From contig NW_020194619.1 in the NCBI RefSeq assembly GCF_002865645.1, positions 2,578,442-2,642,441 of the forward strand: DNA of 64,000 nucleotides. The letters are read 5' to 3'. The DNA comes from Hyaloscypha bicolor E (Eukaryota; Ascomycota; Leotiomycetes; Helotiales; Hyaloscyphaceae). The position numbers and the translations under genes are program-made. Under the pieces are notes generated by a model that saw only the letters and a list, made by a program, of their open reading frames with translations, ran no database searches and had not been told where the DNA came from. Within the stretch, counting starts at the first letter, position 1. Every line of letters begins with the position of its first letter. This document shows positions 47,929-57,187 of the stretch, one piece after another.

Positions 47929-50625
47929 TATTTAAAAAAATAGTTTTTTAAGTTTATAAGAAGTTTCTAAATCTTGAGTCAAAATATATAAGTAATTAGA
48001 TTTGGCTAATTTATAAATTATAAGCTATTTAGCTTCTAAATAATTTTTGGCTATTACGGGTTTATTATAAAAATAAAAATAAAAAACAAACTTTCTAAAA
48101 TAAAAAATAATAGCTATTTAATTCTAGAAAAGCTATTATTTAAATCGATTTATATTTATAAAAAAGAAAGAAAAAAGAAATTAAAGATCTAGATTAGCTA
48201 ATAAAATATTTATATAAATCAAGATATTTATTAAATTATTATATATATTTATATAAATTTTGTTTTAATATAAATAAAACTAATTAAGAAATATAGTTTT
48301 ATAAATAATAAAAATATTTATAATATATTATTAAAAGAGCCGGCAAGCCTAAAAAAGAAAATATTTTATTATTATAAGTATATAAATAAAACTAATAAAA
48401 GAATTATTAATAAATATAATAAATATTTTATAAAGTTATTTTATAATATTATTTATATTTATTATATATAAAAAGAAATAAAAAAAGAAATATTATAAAA
48501 AAAAGAAATATAAAAAAAAGAAATATAAAAAAAAAAGAAATATATATTATATAAGTAATAATTATTTAATAAAATTACAAATTTCAATAATTAAACTTAC
48601 AAATTATAAAAAGAATATTATATTAATTCTCGTTAATAAACTTGTTTAAAAGAACTCTTATTAGCTTTATAATTATAAAAAGATTCTTATAATAATAATT
48701 TGCTTTAGATTAAAAAATTAAATATATTTATAAGTTAAAAAGAATTCGGAAATAACTTATTTAATTAGCTAATTACTTTTAAGTTATCTTATAAATTTAT
48801 ATAAAGGAATTATAATTTATAAGTATTTTATAAAGGCTATAAAGAATACTTAATTAAATAGTAAATAATACTATATCTAGATATTAGTTATATAGTTTGA
48901 ATTATAAAAAAATAATTAAATAAAGACCGGAATTTATTATAAGTTTAGCTTTAAGAATTTCTAGTAATAAAATAATTTCCTATAAATTCAAAAATAGTAA
49001 ATACTATAAGAAAGATTAATATATATATTTTTAGTATAGCTTATAAATATAAAAGCAAATATAAAGTTATATATTTTTATATTTTAATAAAAATTATAGG
49101 CTTATAAATTATTTCCTTTAAAAAATACTTATAAAAAAAGTAAAGATATTTGTAATTTATTTAATGCCATGTTTTTTCTTTTATAATAAAGATTAAATTT
49201 CTAATATATATTTATAATTATTTTTAATATCTAGTATTTCGTTTTATAATTCTTATATTAAATACTTATTAGACCGGGATTATAAGCTAGTAAAAACCGA
49301 AAAAGTAAATAAAAGCCGAGTAATAAAGAAAAAGGGCTAAAAGAAATAAGTGAAATAAAAGAATTTACTATAACTAGAATATAGTTTTATTTAATTTATA
49401 TATTAATTTATTAAATATATTTATAGGGCTATAAGTTCTTATTTCTATTTATAATTAGCTATTATAAATTACTATAAGTTTATTAAAATATATTAGAATC
49501 GAGATTAATAAAAGGAGGCTAGTATATTCTTTATATTACGTGGTACCAGTCACGTGGTGCCACTGCACGTGACTTAGCGTGTAGCCAGTGCTTTTAGCCC
49601 GGCAGATAGCCTTTAGCTCAATTCAAGCTCTTTATTACTATTATAATATTACTTTATTATAATACTTTAATAAGCCTAAAAATAAATTAGCTAAAAATAA
49701 AGAAAGAAAAAGAAAAAGAAATCCTATAATATAAATATATCTTATATATTATATTATTATAATTATAGGATAATTAAGAAAAGAAATAATATTATATATA
49801 ACTTATATAAAAATTATAAGAAAATAAATTTATTATAAAAGAAAGCTTAAAGCTTACTAGCTAAATAAAAGAAGAAAAGAAGATTAGAATAAAGTATAGG
49901 CTAGAAGTTTTAGTATTTTTATTTAAATAAAATCTCATAATTAGAAATTTTAATAAATAATTCAATTATATAATAATATTATATAAATATTAAAAGAAGA
50001 GAAATATAATATATATAATTATATAAGCTATATATATATAACTAGTTTATAATTATTATATAATATGACTTTAAAATTAAAGAAATACTTATAATTAAAG
50101 ATTATTATAAATTCTTTTCGAATTAATTTTTATTTTATTTAAAGAAATAAATTTCTTTAATTATTTTATAAAATTAGATCAAAATTAAAAGAATTTTGAA
50201 TTAAAGTTATTTATTTAATTAAAAGCCTAATTTAGACTTATTAGAAATTAGGTTTTAATTATATATAATAAGCTAATATAGTAAAATATTTATATAATTA
50301 CAAAAAGTACTATTATATAATTTATAAAATTAAAAACTTCTTAGAAAACTAAGGAAAAATTTGAGAAATCTCTTTTTAAAATTAAAGACCTCTCTTGCTT
50401 TCTTTTACTTTCTTCTTTTCTTAAAAAGAATTTAGGAAATCTTTCCCTAAAACTAATTACTTCTTTATTTTGTTTTATTTTATTCTTTCCTTAAAGGCTT
50501 TAAAGGCCTTCATTTAAGAATAAATACTTTGCTCTTTAAACTAAGCCTTCTTTTAAAAGAATACTTTCTCTTATATATCTTTATTATCTGGGGAAGAACC
50601 CGGAAATATTTATACTATAGACAGA
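47929..50625. other. AT-rich degenerate DNA with a short GC island
   Basis: No gene or recognisable transposon. Low-complexity A-rich GAAATAT tracts lie at 48470-48545. A GC island at about 49537-49625 breaks the composition. The AT block ends near 50590 at the HET remnant. Confidence 0.5.
49537..49625. repeat. GC island with three CACGTG-type boxes
   Basis: Contains ACGTGGTACC, GTCACGTGGTGCC and GCACGTGAC within 40 bases, partly palindromic. Similar CACGTGAC boxes occur near 18085-18110, 18410, 19335 and 56495, suggesting a repeat-family fragment rather than a promoter. Confidence 0.4.
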
Positions 50626-50628
50626 TGA

Positions 50629-50889
50629 GTTGCGATATATAAACCAAGTGGCGATTTCCAGTACAGGCAATTCGGCATTACAAATACGGGTCTTTTCATA
50701 GTTGGTCCACGGTCTATAAAGCCGGGCAAAATTGTCTCTTTGTTTGAGGGTGGCAAGCTTGCATTCGTATTACGGCCATTCCAGGAGCATTATTTATTTT
50801 GTGGCGAATGTTATATTCATGACTTAAATCAGAGTAACTCATGGAAAAGGCTTAAAGAGATAGATGTGGAATGGTTCTCCTTAATTTAA
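50629..50889 (+). pseudogene. C-terminal remnant of a HET-type gene
   Basis: 87 codons including a TAA stop. The residues GLFIVGPRSIKPGKIVSLFE, then GGKLAFVLRPF and YLFCGECYIH, then EWFSLI, match the usual C-terminus of fungal HET proteins (GPxxxxPGDxVxxLxGGxxPFVLRP-GExYVHG). There is no HET domain upstream: a TGA at 50626-50628 and AT-rich DNA precede it. The gene was therefore truncated, probably by the insertions and RIP that made the AT block. The remnant itself is GC-normal. Confidence 0.72.
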
Positions 50890-51705
50890 GTATCTTAGTA
50901 CTAAAGTTTGTGGAACTTGCTTCCCAAGTACTCGATCAAAGGTTTGTAATATCCGAGGTCGTGAAATCCTTCAGTACGAAGATTTCGATCAAGATAATGC
51001 AGTTGACTAATCCGACTTTGCAGTATACCATTTGAGTTTACACTGAAGAAAATGGAGAAACAACTGCGAGAGACAGTGTGAAGATGCGAGAGCAGGCGGA
51101 AGCCTGTGCAAAGAGAAAGGTCGAAGTTGAAGAGGAGGAGGAAGAGCAAATGAAGTCGAATTTGAATTACCTCGAACTGATACCTGATGACCTCAAAGAG
51201 AGAGAGAGAGAGAGAGAGAGAGCCCTTTGATTGGACAGAGCCGTGCGTCGGAACGGAGGAGGCATGACGGAAGGGCCAAAGATACCTGGAAACTAGAGAA
51301 TGAGCACGTTTCTTAGCTGTGAAGGGGGCTATATCGTCTAGTGAGATCAAGAGAAGTTTGTCTGGATCCTATTCCCATAGAGCAGCTAATTGTTCCTATG
51401 TTCTGAGTGCTCAAAATTGACGGACGTATATTAACTACATTTTACAGTCCCTATTTGGCCCATGGCTGTACCTATGCACCTCATTATGAGAGCATTGCTT
51501 TCTTACTGCCGAAGAATAATAGAGAGTGTTGCCATTGTAATCTTACCATCTAAGCCTAGTCCTTCATCTTCTCAACCACTGTTCTCGTCAGCTTCACCGT
51601 CTCTCCCCTTTAGTTTCTTGCAACTAGTCGGCCTCGATATCTCGGCACCAATCTTCCGCTCCGGTCAAAGAACGAGAGAGAAGGCCTTCCTGATTAGGTT
51701 TAGCC
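50890..51705. other. Intergenic DNA with an AG microsatellite
   Basis: GC-normal. A 149-codon open frame on the minus strand (50901-51350) owes a Ser-Leu run to the AG repeat and resembles nothing known, so I do not call it a gene. The 3' end of the DUF3433 gene is at 51706. Confidence 0.4.
51197..51222. repeat. (AG)13 microsatellite
   Basis: Thirteen perfect AG units. Confidence 0.9.
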
Positions 51706-53487
51706 TTACCCCCTTTCGCCTCGGTTAGTGGTTGCCGTCGCATCGTGACAAAGGACTTTTCTCATAAACGGTACTTTGGGACGCACTCTATCCCAATCGC
51801 CTACCACACGTTGAGGATCATGACTTTGCTTCAGGAGCTCTTCCTTCCCAATTAAAACAAAAGGTTCCTCTATGAGAATCGAGTCCGTTCGATAAGTGTA
51901 GACGAGAAGAACAATATTGAAAATGAGAGCAAGTACCAATACGCTAACAATTGTGTACGCGACTGGAGAGACAATATAGAGTCGTGTAACCGGGGTAGAA
52001 AGTCCACCGGTCGAAGTCCGAGATATGGCAGTGTCTTGGAAAAGAATCTTTGTAGCCAGGCCGGCGTAGAGAGTCTGAAATAGATCTTCTGTGCAATTCT
52101 TGATCAGATCAGGCGTTATGGGGGAGGTCGTATTTTGTGTTTTCGCGTAGGAGTAAACGGAAAATCCAAAGGCGTCTGCTTGAATGCTATTTGAGGGATC
52201 GAAAAACCCATACCTGTGGAAACTTTCCTCTAGTTCCTGGTAAATATCCGATGGATGTATGGAGGTGCTGGAATTTGGTGCGAACGAGATCAACTGAGGT
52301 GACATGGTTGGTTGGATGGAGACTGTAAGGGAGCCTGATGTGTTCCAGTACCAAACCGCGCATGAAACGAGGCTGTAGTTGGCAAGTTTGACAGAAGATT
52401 CATCGGAATAGGTGCCTGCAATCACACCAACTCTACCATATTCGGATCCGGCGCAATTGGTCTGCCAGCTCTGAGTGTATATCGGAGTCGTGTTTACAAC
52501 TGATATGGACCCTGATACTTCGCAACCCCGATCATTTATGTTGTAAATTACAGTCCAAGCGCCCGGTGTCCCAGAGTCTTTATACATTGCTGAGGATTCG
52601 GGAAATGTTTGGCAATCTAGCTGTGCTGAATATGCGTTGGTTTCTGCAGTCACATTTCCTGTTATTGTGTTCCCATCGCCCACATCGAATTTCTCAAAAG
52701 CGTACTCCGAAGTCATCCAAGAAGGCGGGGTGGCATAATAGATACGATTCGCTGATGCAAGGTCGAGCGCAGGCTGCAAGCTGGTTTCCGCTGTCAGAGC
52801 AGATTCGTTGAAACTTGTTATAAAGTTAATGGCAACAACCGAGCCTGACTGAGATTGAGCCGCGACGAACAAGTGCGCTGCCAAAGGTACTATAGCAATT
52901 GAAAGGATCAAACTAAGTAGCATTGGGACGCCCAGTTGTATGTCGCCGTTCCGAAGCGCCACTATCCAGGCAAAAGATGATGGATATGACTTGTAATCCA
53001 ATTCAAAGTTGAGGGTCGAATCTCCTGGATGCTTTTTCTTCCGACATTCTAAAATAACGAAAGGTTGACGATCAGATGCTCCAGAAACGATAATGTCCCA
53101 AGTGATCCGATACAAAGTCATAATCAGTGATGGCAATGTCGTCCAGAGCAAGCCATATCTCCAGATGTTGGAGATAGAGAAGTAGGAGGATGCCAATGAG
53201 GTAGAAACCTGAGAGATAGACACGATTCCATTCTGCGAAGATGATTGTCTTTCAAGGTAGATGATTGTTGCGATCAGGCCGGCTTCGATGAGAGCTAGGG
53301 AGGTCAAAACACCCCAGTGAAGGCTTGAAGTTCGCCATTCTTTCCTTTTTACTCCAGTATCTTGAGTAACAGCTGTCGCTTCTACTAGAATTTCGTCTTT
53401 GTGATGATTTTCGTTGCTAGTGTTCGATTGGAGAACCTGAACTGAATTGGTGTTTGGAACGTGGCTATGACGCTGATTGTCTGCCAT
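51706..53487 (-). CDS. DUF3433-type membrane protein
   Basis: 593 residues, uninterrupted, no RIP. A charged, probably cytosolic N-terminus (1-50) is followed by WRTSSLHWGVLTSLALIEAG and transmembrane helices at about 57-78, 110-127, 186-210 and 506-530. Between the last two lies a 290-residue loop rich in N-x-S/T sites (FNES, GNVT, VNTT, NYS, NTSG, NSST, NTTS, NCTE), so it is probably extracellular and glycosylated. The N-terminal pattern and helix layout match fungal DUF3433 proteins. Many of those have two such units and over 1000 residues, and this one has one. Function is unknown. It is transcribed divergently from the secreted-protein gene at 54048. Confidence 0.83.
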   Translation of the reverse strand: MADNQRHSHVPNTNSVQVLQSNTSNENHHKDEILVEATAVTQDTGVKRKEWRTSSLHWGVLTSLALIEAGLIATIIYLERQSSSQNGIVSISQVSTSLASSYFSISNIWRYGLLWTTLPSLIMTLYRITWDIIVSGASDRQPFVILECRKKKHPGDSTLNFELDYKSYPSSFAWIVALRNGDIQLGVPMLLSLILSIAIVPLAAHLFVAAQSQSGSVVAINFITSFNESALTAETSLQPALDLASANRIYYATPPSWMTSEYAFEKFDVGDGNTITGNVTAETNAYSAQLDCQTFPESSAMYKDSGTPGAWTVIYNINDRGCEVSGSISVVNTTPIYTQSWQTNCAGSEYGRVGVIAGTYSDESSVKLANYSLVSCAVWYWNTSGSLTVSIQPTMSPQLISFAPNSSTSIHPSDIYQELEESFHRYGFFDPSNSIQADAFGFSVYSYAKTQNTTSPITPDLIKNCTEDLFQTLYAGLATKILFQDTAISRTSTGGLSTPVTRLYIVSPVAYTIVSVLVLALIFNIVLLVYTYRTDSILIEEPFVLIGKEELLKQSHDPQRVVGDWDRVRPKVPFMRKVLCHDATATTNRGERG

Positions 53488-54047
53488 TTGGTGTGTATGC
53501 TTCTCGACGAATATAAAACGGCAATTATCGAATTAAGTAACAGAAAGGTGTTGAAGCCTTTAACCGAAGCTAATGGAAGGGGAAAGGCCGAACTATCTTG
53601 CCTAATATCTACAATGCGGTGTTTTAAAAATAGAGAGAGATTATCGAGAAGGTATCAATAGACCTTGACACTACTCGTGCGTGTGGCTGGATAGGCGGAA
53701 GTCTCCGCCCGCTTCAAATGATTTGTAAAACAAAATGGCGTTCTATTTGCTTTGTGATTGGGGAGGATAGGGGTGGCGGACGTCGCACATGACCAACGCC
53801 ATACTCATGTCTTAGTTCAGCTCTTTCAACAGATCCAATCAAAGATATCTTTTTTCGCGATCTCAAAGCCTCATATCACCAATTTGACGCGTCACATATG
53901 ATAGCTCGTACGTGTGAGACACGCTCCAGGTTTGCTGTCTAGTGATGGCAATAGAACTCTAAATCCAACCACACTCTCAACTTTCCTATTTCCATAGCTG
54001 AACTCGAATCTCTCATCAAACTTCACGAAATTATACAGCTCTACAAC
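53488..54047. promoter_or_regulatory. Shared divergent promoter region
   Basis: 560 bp between the start codons of the DUF3433 gene (minus) and the Cys-rich secreted-protein gene (plus). A CCAAT-type word (CCAATC) lies near 53837. No clear TATA box. Co-regulation of the two cell-surface genes is possible but unproven. Confidence 0.4.
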
Positions 54048-55036
54048 ATGCGCTCCGGCAAATTCCTCGCCAGCTCCGCTTCCTTATTCCTTGCTCCAAT
54101 GAGCATGGCACTTTCTACGCTCCCGCCTATAACTTTTTCTGAAGACCCAAAAATTTGCCTTCCCGGCGGAGGCGTGACCTCTTTTTCGAATTGCCCTGCT
54201 CTTTTTTCTAGTATCAACTACTGTAATGAACCTAGCGTTATTACGGCTGGGCCAGATCCTTTTGCCTGCATCTGCAACCAAGATTATCTCAATCTTCTCT
54301 TTGGGTAAGAAATCACTCAAACAATCTCTTAGCATTAGATTCAGATAGAAATAGGTGCCACGATGAAGAGCGATTATGCATCGGAGATACCGATCTCGAT
54401 GCTGGCTTTCAATCTGGTCTCGGTGCCTGGAACAGTGCCTGCGAGGCTTTGACGACGGCAGCTATCACAACTCCACTAGTTTCTTCCATAATTGTATCAG
54501 CGAATCTCGACTGGTGCACAACAGTCTTTTTAGCTTGCGAGAGCTTTTCGGTCTCACAAGAGGACTGCAGTAGTTCATACTCCGGAGAATACTTCTTCTC
54601 CTGTGCTTGCAAGCCCAATATCTTGTCTCTCATGTACACTTGTCAGTTTCTGGCCAATACTTCGTGCCTTGACTCCTCTGCTGCTTTAACGAATCTTGTA
54701 TACTACGGTTATTGCCCGAGTTTGGTTTCTGTTCTGGGCCCCTTGGTAAATGAGACTGTAAATGCACCCGCTCCATGTTACTTATGCTAAAAGCCAAGCT
54801 AATTTATTTAGGCACCCGCTTTAACACCTGCGACGATTACTTCAAATGGGAATCCTTCTAATACACCTTCAAACCCGGAGACTTTGACAGCACCTCTTGC
54901 GCCAGGTTCGTCAAAGATAGCAACAGGTCCAACTGCTACAAAGTCATCGATTGGTATAGGATTGAACAGATGGAGTCCAGGACAAAAATCCATTTTTGGT
55001 GTTTTCTTCTCACTCCTTCTAATGCTTGGATGGTAG
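54048..55036 (+). CDS. Secreted Cys-rich, probably GPI-anchored protein (three exons)
   Basis: Exons 54048-54304, 54355-54757 and 54812-55036 give 294 residues. Introns of 50 bp (GTAAGA...ATAG) and 54 bp (GTAAAT...GCTAAT...TTTAG) restore frame exactly; without them each exon hits a stop within a few bases. Residues 1-21 form a signal peptide (KFLASSASLFLAPMSMALS). The body has two related Cys-rich halves. The first has CLPGGG, NCPAL, NYC, CIC and GCHDEERLC. The second has WCTTVFLAC, EDC, CAC, YTC, NTSC and YGYC. A Thr/Ser/Pro-rich linker follows, then a hydrophobic tail (IFGVFFSLLLMLGW) suited to a GPI anchor. I do not recognise a named domain and it is not a standard CFEM. A role at the cell wall or as an effector is only a guess. 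Confidence 0.78.
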
Positions 55037-56035
55037 CACTGAAGTTAGACTGCGCGCCAGTTGGTTGAAGAAGACACAATTCTAGAGCTATGAAGGTAGC
55101 TGCGGAGAGTATATATAGGGTGGCCCCCCTTAAGGGACTAGTCCTATTACGAGGTAAAATACACGTAATTTCCAACTGATATACTACCGCCCCGCCCCCG
55201 CCCCCAGGTGTAACTGTGAGCAGGAATGCCTGAAAATGCTAAAGCATGTGAAATACAATAAATATATCCTTCAGAAGTCCGAATCTTGATTTTTCCAGGA
55301 CCCAAGGAAGCCTTAGAACTAAGTCACGTATCTAATGATTGTCTCTATACGAGTTGACTTGAGTCCAATGAGCCGTGACTCGTGGTGGTAGGTTTTAAAG
55401 AAAGGTAAATATCAACTTGAGGAGTAAGGGCTGCGTCGATTGCAAGCTTGAATAAGGCATACGGACAGCTGAAGGCCCAAGTGAGACATGCCGACAAGCG
55501 AGTCCCGATAGCATGTGAAAGGTCGAGGGGCTTGGATGAAGTGTGCCGATAGCTTAAGGCTTAAGTCGGGCGTGCCTTGAGTAAGTGCTAGTGGCGAGTA
55601 AGAGTCGAAGGCTTGATAAGGACCGGGGTCCTTCTAGGGAAGGTCGGTCTGAAGGGAACTAGTGGCCACTAGCGGCGGCGTAGCAGGAGGAAACGCTCCG
55701 GCTTTGTGGTGTAATTTGCTACCAAGTAGTGTAATAACGAGTGAAAGCTAAGGGCTTGAGATACCGGGGTCATTTTAAGAAGGAAGGCTAGCTTAAAGGA
55801 GACTAGTGGCAAGTGGCGGCGGGCCGGCGGCATAGAAGGAGGAAATGCTCCGGCTTGAAGGGTAGCTTGATTTGACACCAAGTAAGGACTGGCGCAGCGG
55901 AAAGGCCAGTAAATTGAGGTCGACGAGAGGATTCGACGATTAAGGGATCGATAAGAGGAGTCGACAATTGAGGAGTCGTAGTAAACCGGAAGTCGGAGTA
56001 AATTGGATAGCGCCTCTTGCTAGGTTATGTTAGAC
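55037..56035. other. GC-normal repeat-like DNA downstream of the secreted-protein gene
   Basis: A GC-rich run CCGCCCCGCCCCCGCCCCC lies at about 55186-55205. A tandem duplication covers 55600-55885, and TCGAC words recur at 55915-55975. Short frames are present on the minus strand but none looks coding. Confidence 0.45.
55600..55885 (+). repeat. Tandem duplication with a period of about 141 bp
   Basis: ACCGGGGTC at 55622 recurs at 55763. Downstream, both units carry ACTAGTGGC, GGCGGCG, AGGAGGAAA and GCTCCGGCTT in the same order with about 20 percent difference. Confidence 0.75.
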
Positions 56036-56185
56036 TATCCCTTCGTCTGGCGAGACATAGTCCACGCTAGCAAGGGGGCCTGGCACAGGGCGAAAAGGCA
56101 ATGAATGACTAACCAAAGCTACGACTTTCCAGTCTGAGCCGGCCCCCTTGCTAGCGTGGACTATGTCTCGCCAGACGAAGGGATA
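56036..56185. repeat. Fold-back element, unmutated copy
   Basis: 56036-56080 is the exact reverse complement of 56141-56185 (45 of 45 bases), separated by a 60-base core. The transcript would form a near-perfect hairpin. Arms and core are homologous to 4093-4254. Arm identity is complete and GC-rich, so this copy escaped RIP. It has no coding capacity; it could be a MITE, a snap-back element or a small-RNA source. Confidence 0.9.
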
Positions 56186-56516
56186 AAGAGGACGCACGAT
56201 ATATATCATCGTACAGCCAAATGGTCCGCCACCGAACGCTACGAGCTTAGATTTTATTACCAAGTTAATCTGTACGACTGCAGGTGTTCATGCGGGCCGT
56301 CGATGGAATCAGTGGCCTGGGCAACTTCTAAGTCATCGACGTCGTTATGGTGCGTGCCAAAAATGTTCCCACCGACTGGTCGATAATTTCTGGAACTTTT
56401 TGTACGGGAAATGATATAATGAACCCGGGGGTCGTACTAAAACGGACCCCCGCGCCCTTTTACTTAAGGGTACAGTCGGGTCGGATAAGTGTTCGTCACG
56501 TGACATTTTGACATCC
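56186..56516. other. GC-normal DNA, no gene seen
   Basis: Contains GACCCCCG-type inverted words (GGGGGTCGTACTAAAACGG then ACCCCCGCG) at about 56427-56455 and a CACGTGAC box near 56497. Possibly a repeat fragment. Confidence 0.35.
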
Positions 56517-56574
56517 AGTCCCTATACTAGAGCTAGCTTTACTAATTTTCACACCCAATAAGCCTAAATAGGCT

Positions 56575-56822
56575 AAATTTGAAGCTATTTAGTACTTCAT
56601 TGCTCCCCTCTTGTTTTTAAGGCAAGCTGCCCACCTATATAGTACAGAATCACACAATTTCAAGAGAAACTCTCCGTTAATTTATGGCCAAACCATTAGT
56701 AATAGTTATCTTATTTCCTTTATATTCTAAATCCTATACCTTTACCTGGAGATTATATCCTTAATACACTTCCAAAGATTCTCAATTAGATTAAGATCTG
56801 GTAACTATAGTAGCTAGCTTAT
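56575..56822 (-). pseudogene. C-terminal piece of a Tc1-like transposase
   Basis: The minus strand reads PDLNLIENLWKCIKDIIS, the hallmark (PDLNPIENLW) that carries the third catalytic region of Tc1/mariner transposases. Further on, LCDSVLYRWAACLKNKRGA-KY corresponds to the conserved C-terminal segment. The frame is cut at 56822 by the LTR that follows. The N-terminal part should lie beyond the inserted element, outside what I can identify. Damage is moderate RIP. Confidence 0.8.
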
Positions 56823-57130
56823 TGTGGGAGGGAAACTGCAATAAGACAAAAACCCATATAAAGTATACCAGAGCGCAAAACGTGACTTAATAGTAAAATA
56901 ACAAATCAAAAACGTAAATAGTAAAGCATAAATAGTATATAGTATATAAAAGCTTAATTAATTAAATACTTATAAGGGATTATTCTCTAAGTCTATAGAA
57001 AAACCAGCTTTCTTATATAATTCCCGCAAGTTATATATAAAAGGCTGCGGCCTTTATTATATAACCTAAATCTCAAAACCGCCAAAATAATATAATTTTT
57101 TTTTTAAAGAATACGGCCTGCTATACTATA
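56823..57130 (-). repeat. LTR (3') of Gypsy element D
   Basis: 308 bp, homologous to the solo LTR at 34299-34601 in reverse complement. Read on the minus strand it starts TATAGTATAGCAGGCCG and ends CCCACA. It interrupts the Tc1-like transposase frame. Because the adjacent interior lies to the right and minus-strand Gypsy pol follows farther right, I infer it is the 3' LTR of a minus-strand element. Confidence 0.72.
57030..57065. repeat. Palindromic module, copy 4 (inside LTR of element D)
   Basis: GTTATATATAAAAGGCTGCG... continuing to TATATAAC. About 25 flanking bases to the right (CTAAATCTCAAAACC) also resemble those beside the Copia B copy (CAAAACCTCAAAA). Confidence 0.7.
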
Positions 57131-57187
57131 TCTGACCTTCTATTTATTTATACTTATTCCCTAAATACTAAAAATAATAGAAAAGTC

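Noticed and set aside
50901..51350. 149-codon minus-strand open frame
   Set aside because: Composition is driven by the AG microsatellite (Ser-Leu run); no domain, signal or homologous pattern.
54084..54639. Minus-strand open frames opposite the secreted-protein gene
   Set aside because: They are antisense shadows of exons supported by signal peptide, Cys pattern and phase-matched introns.
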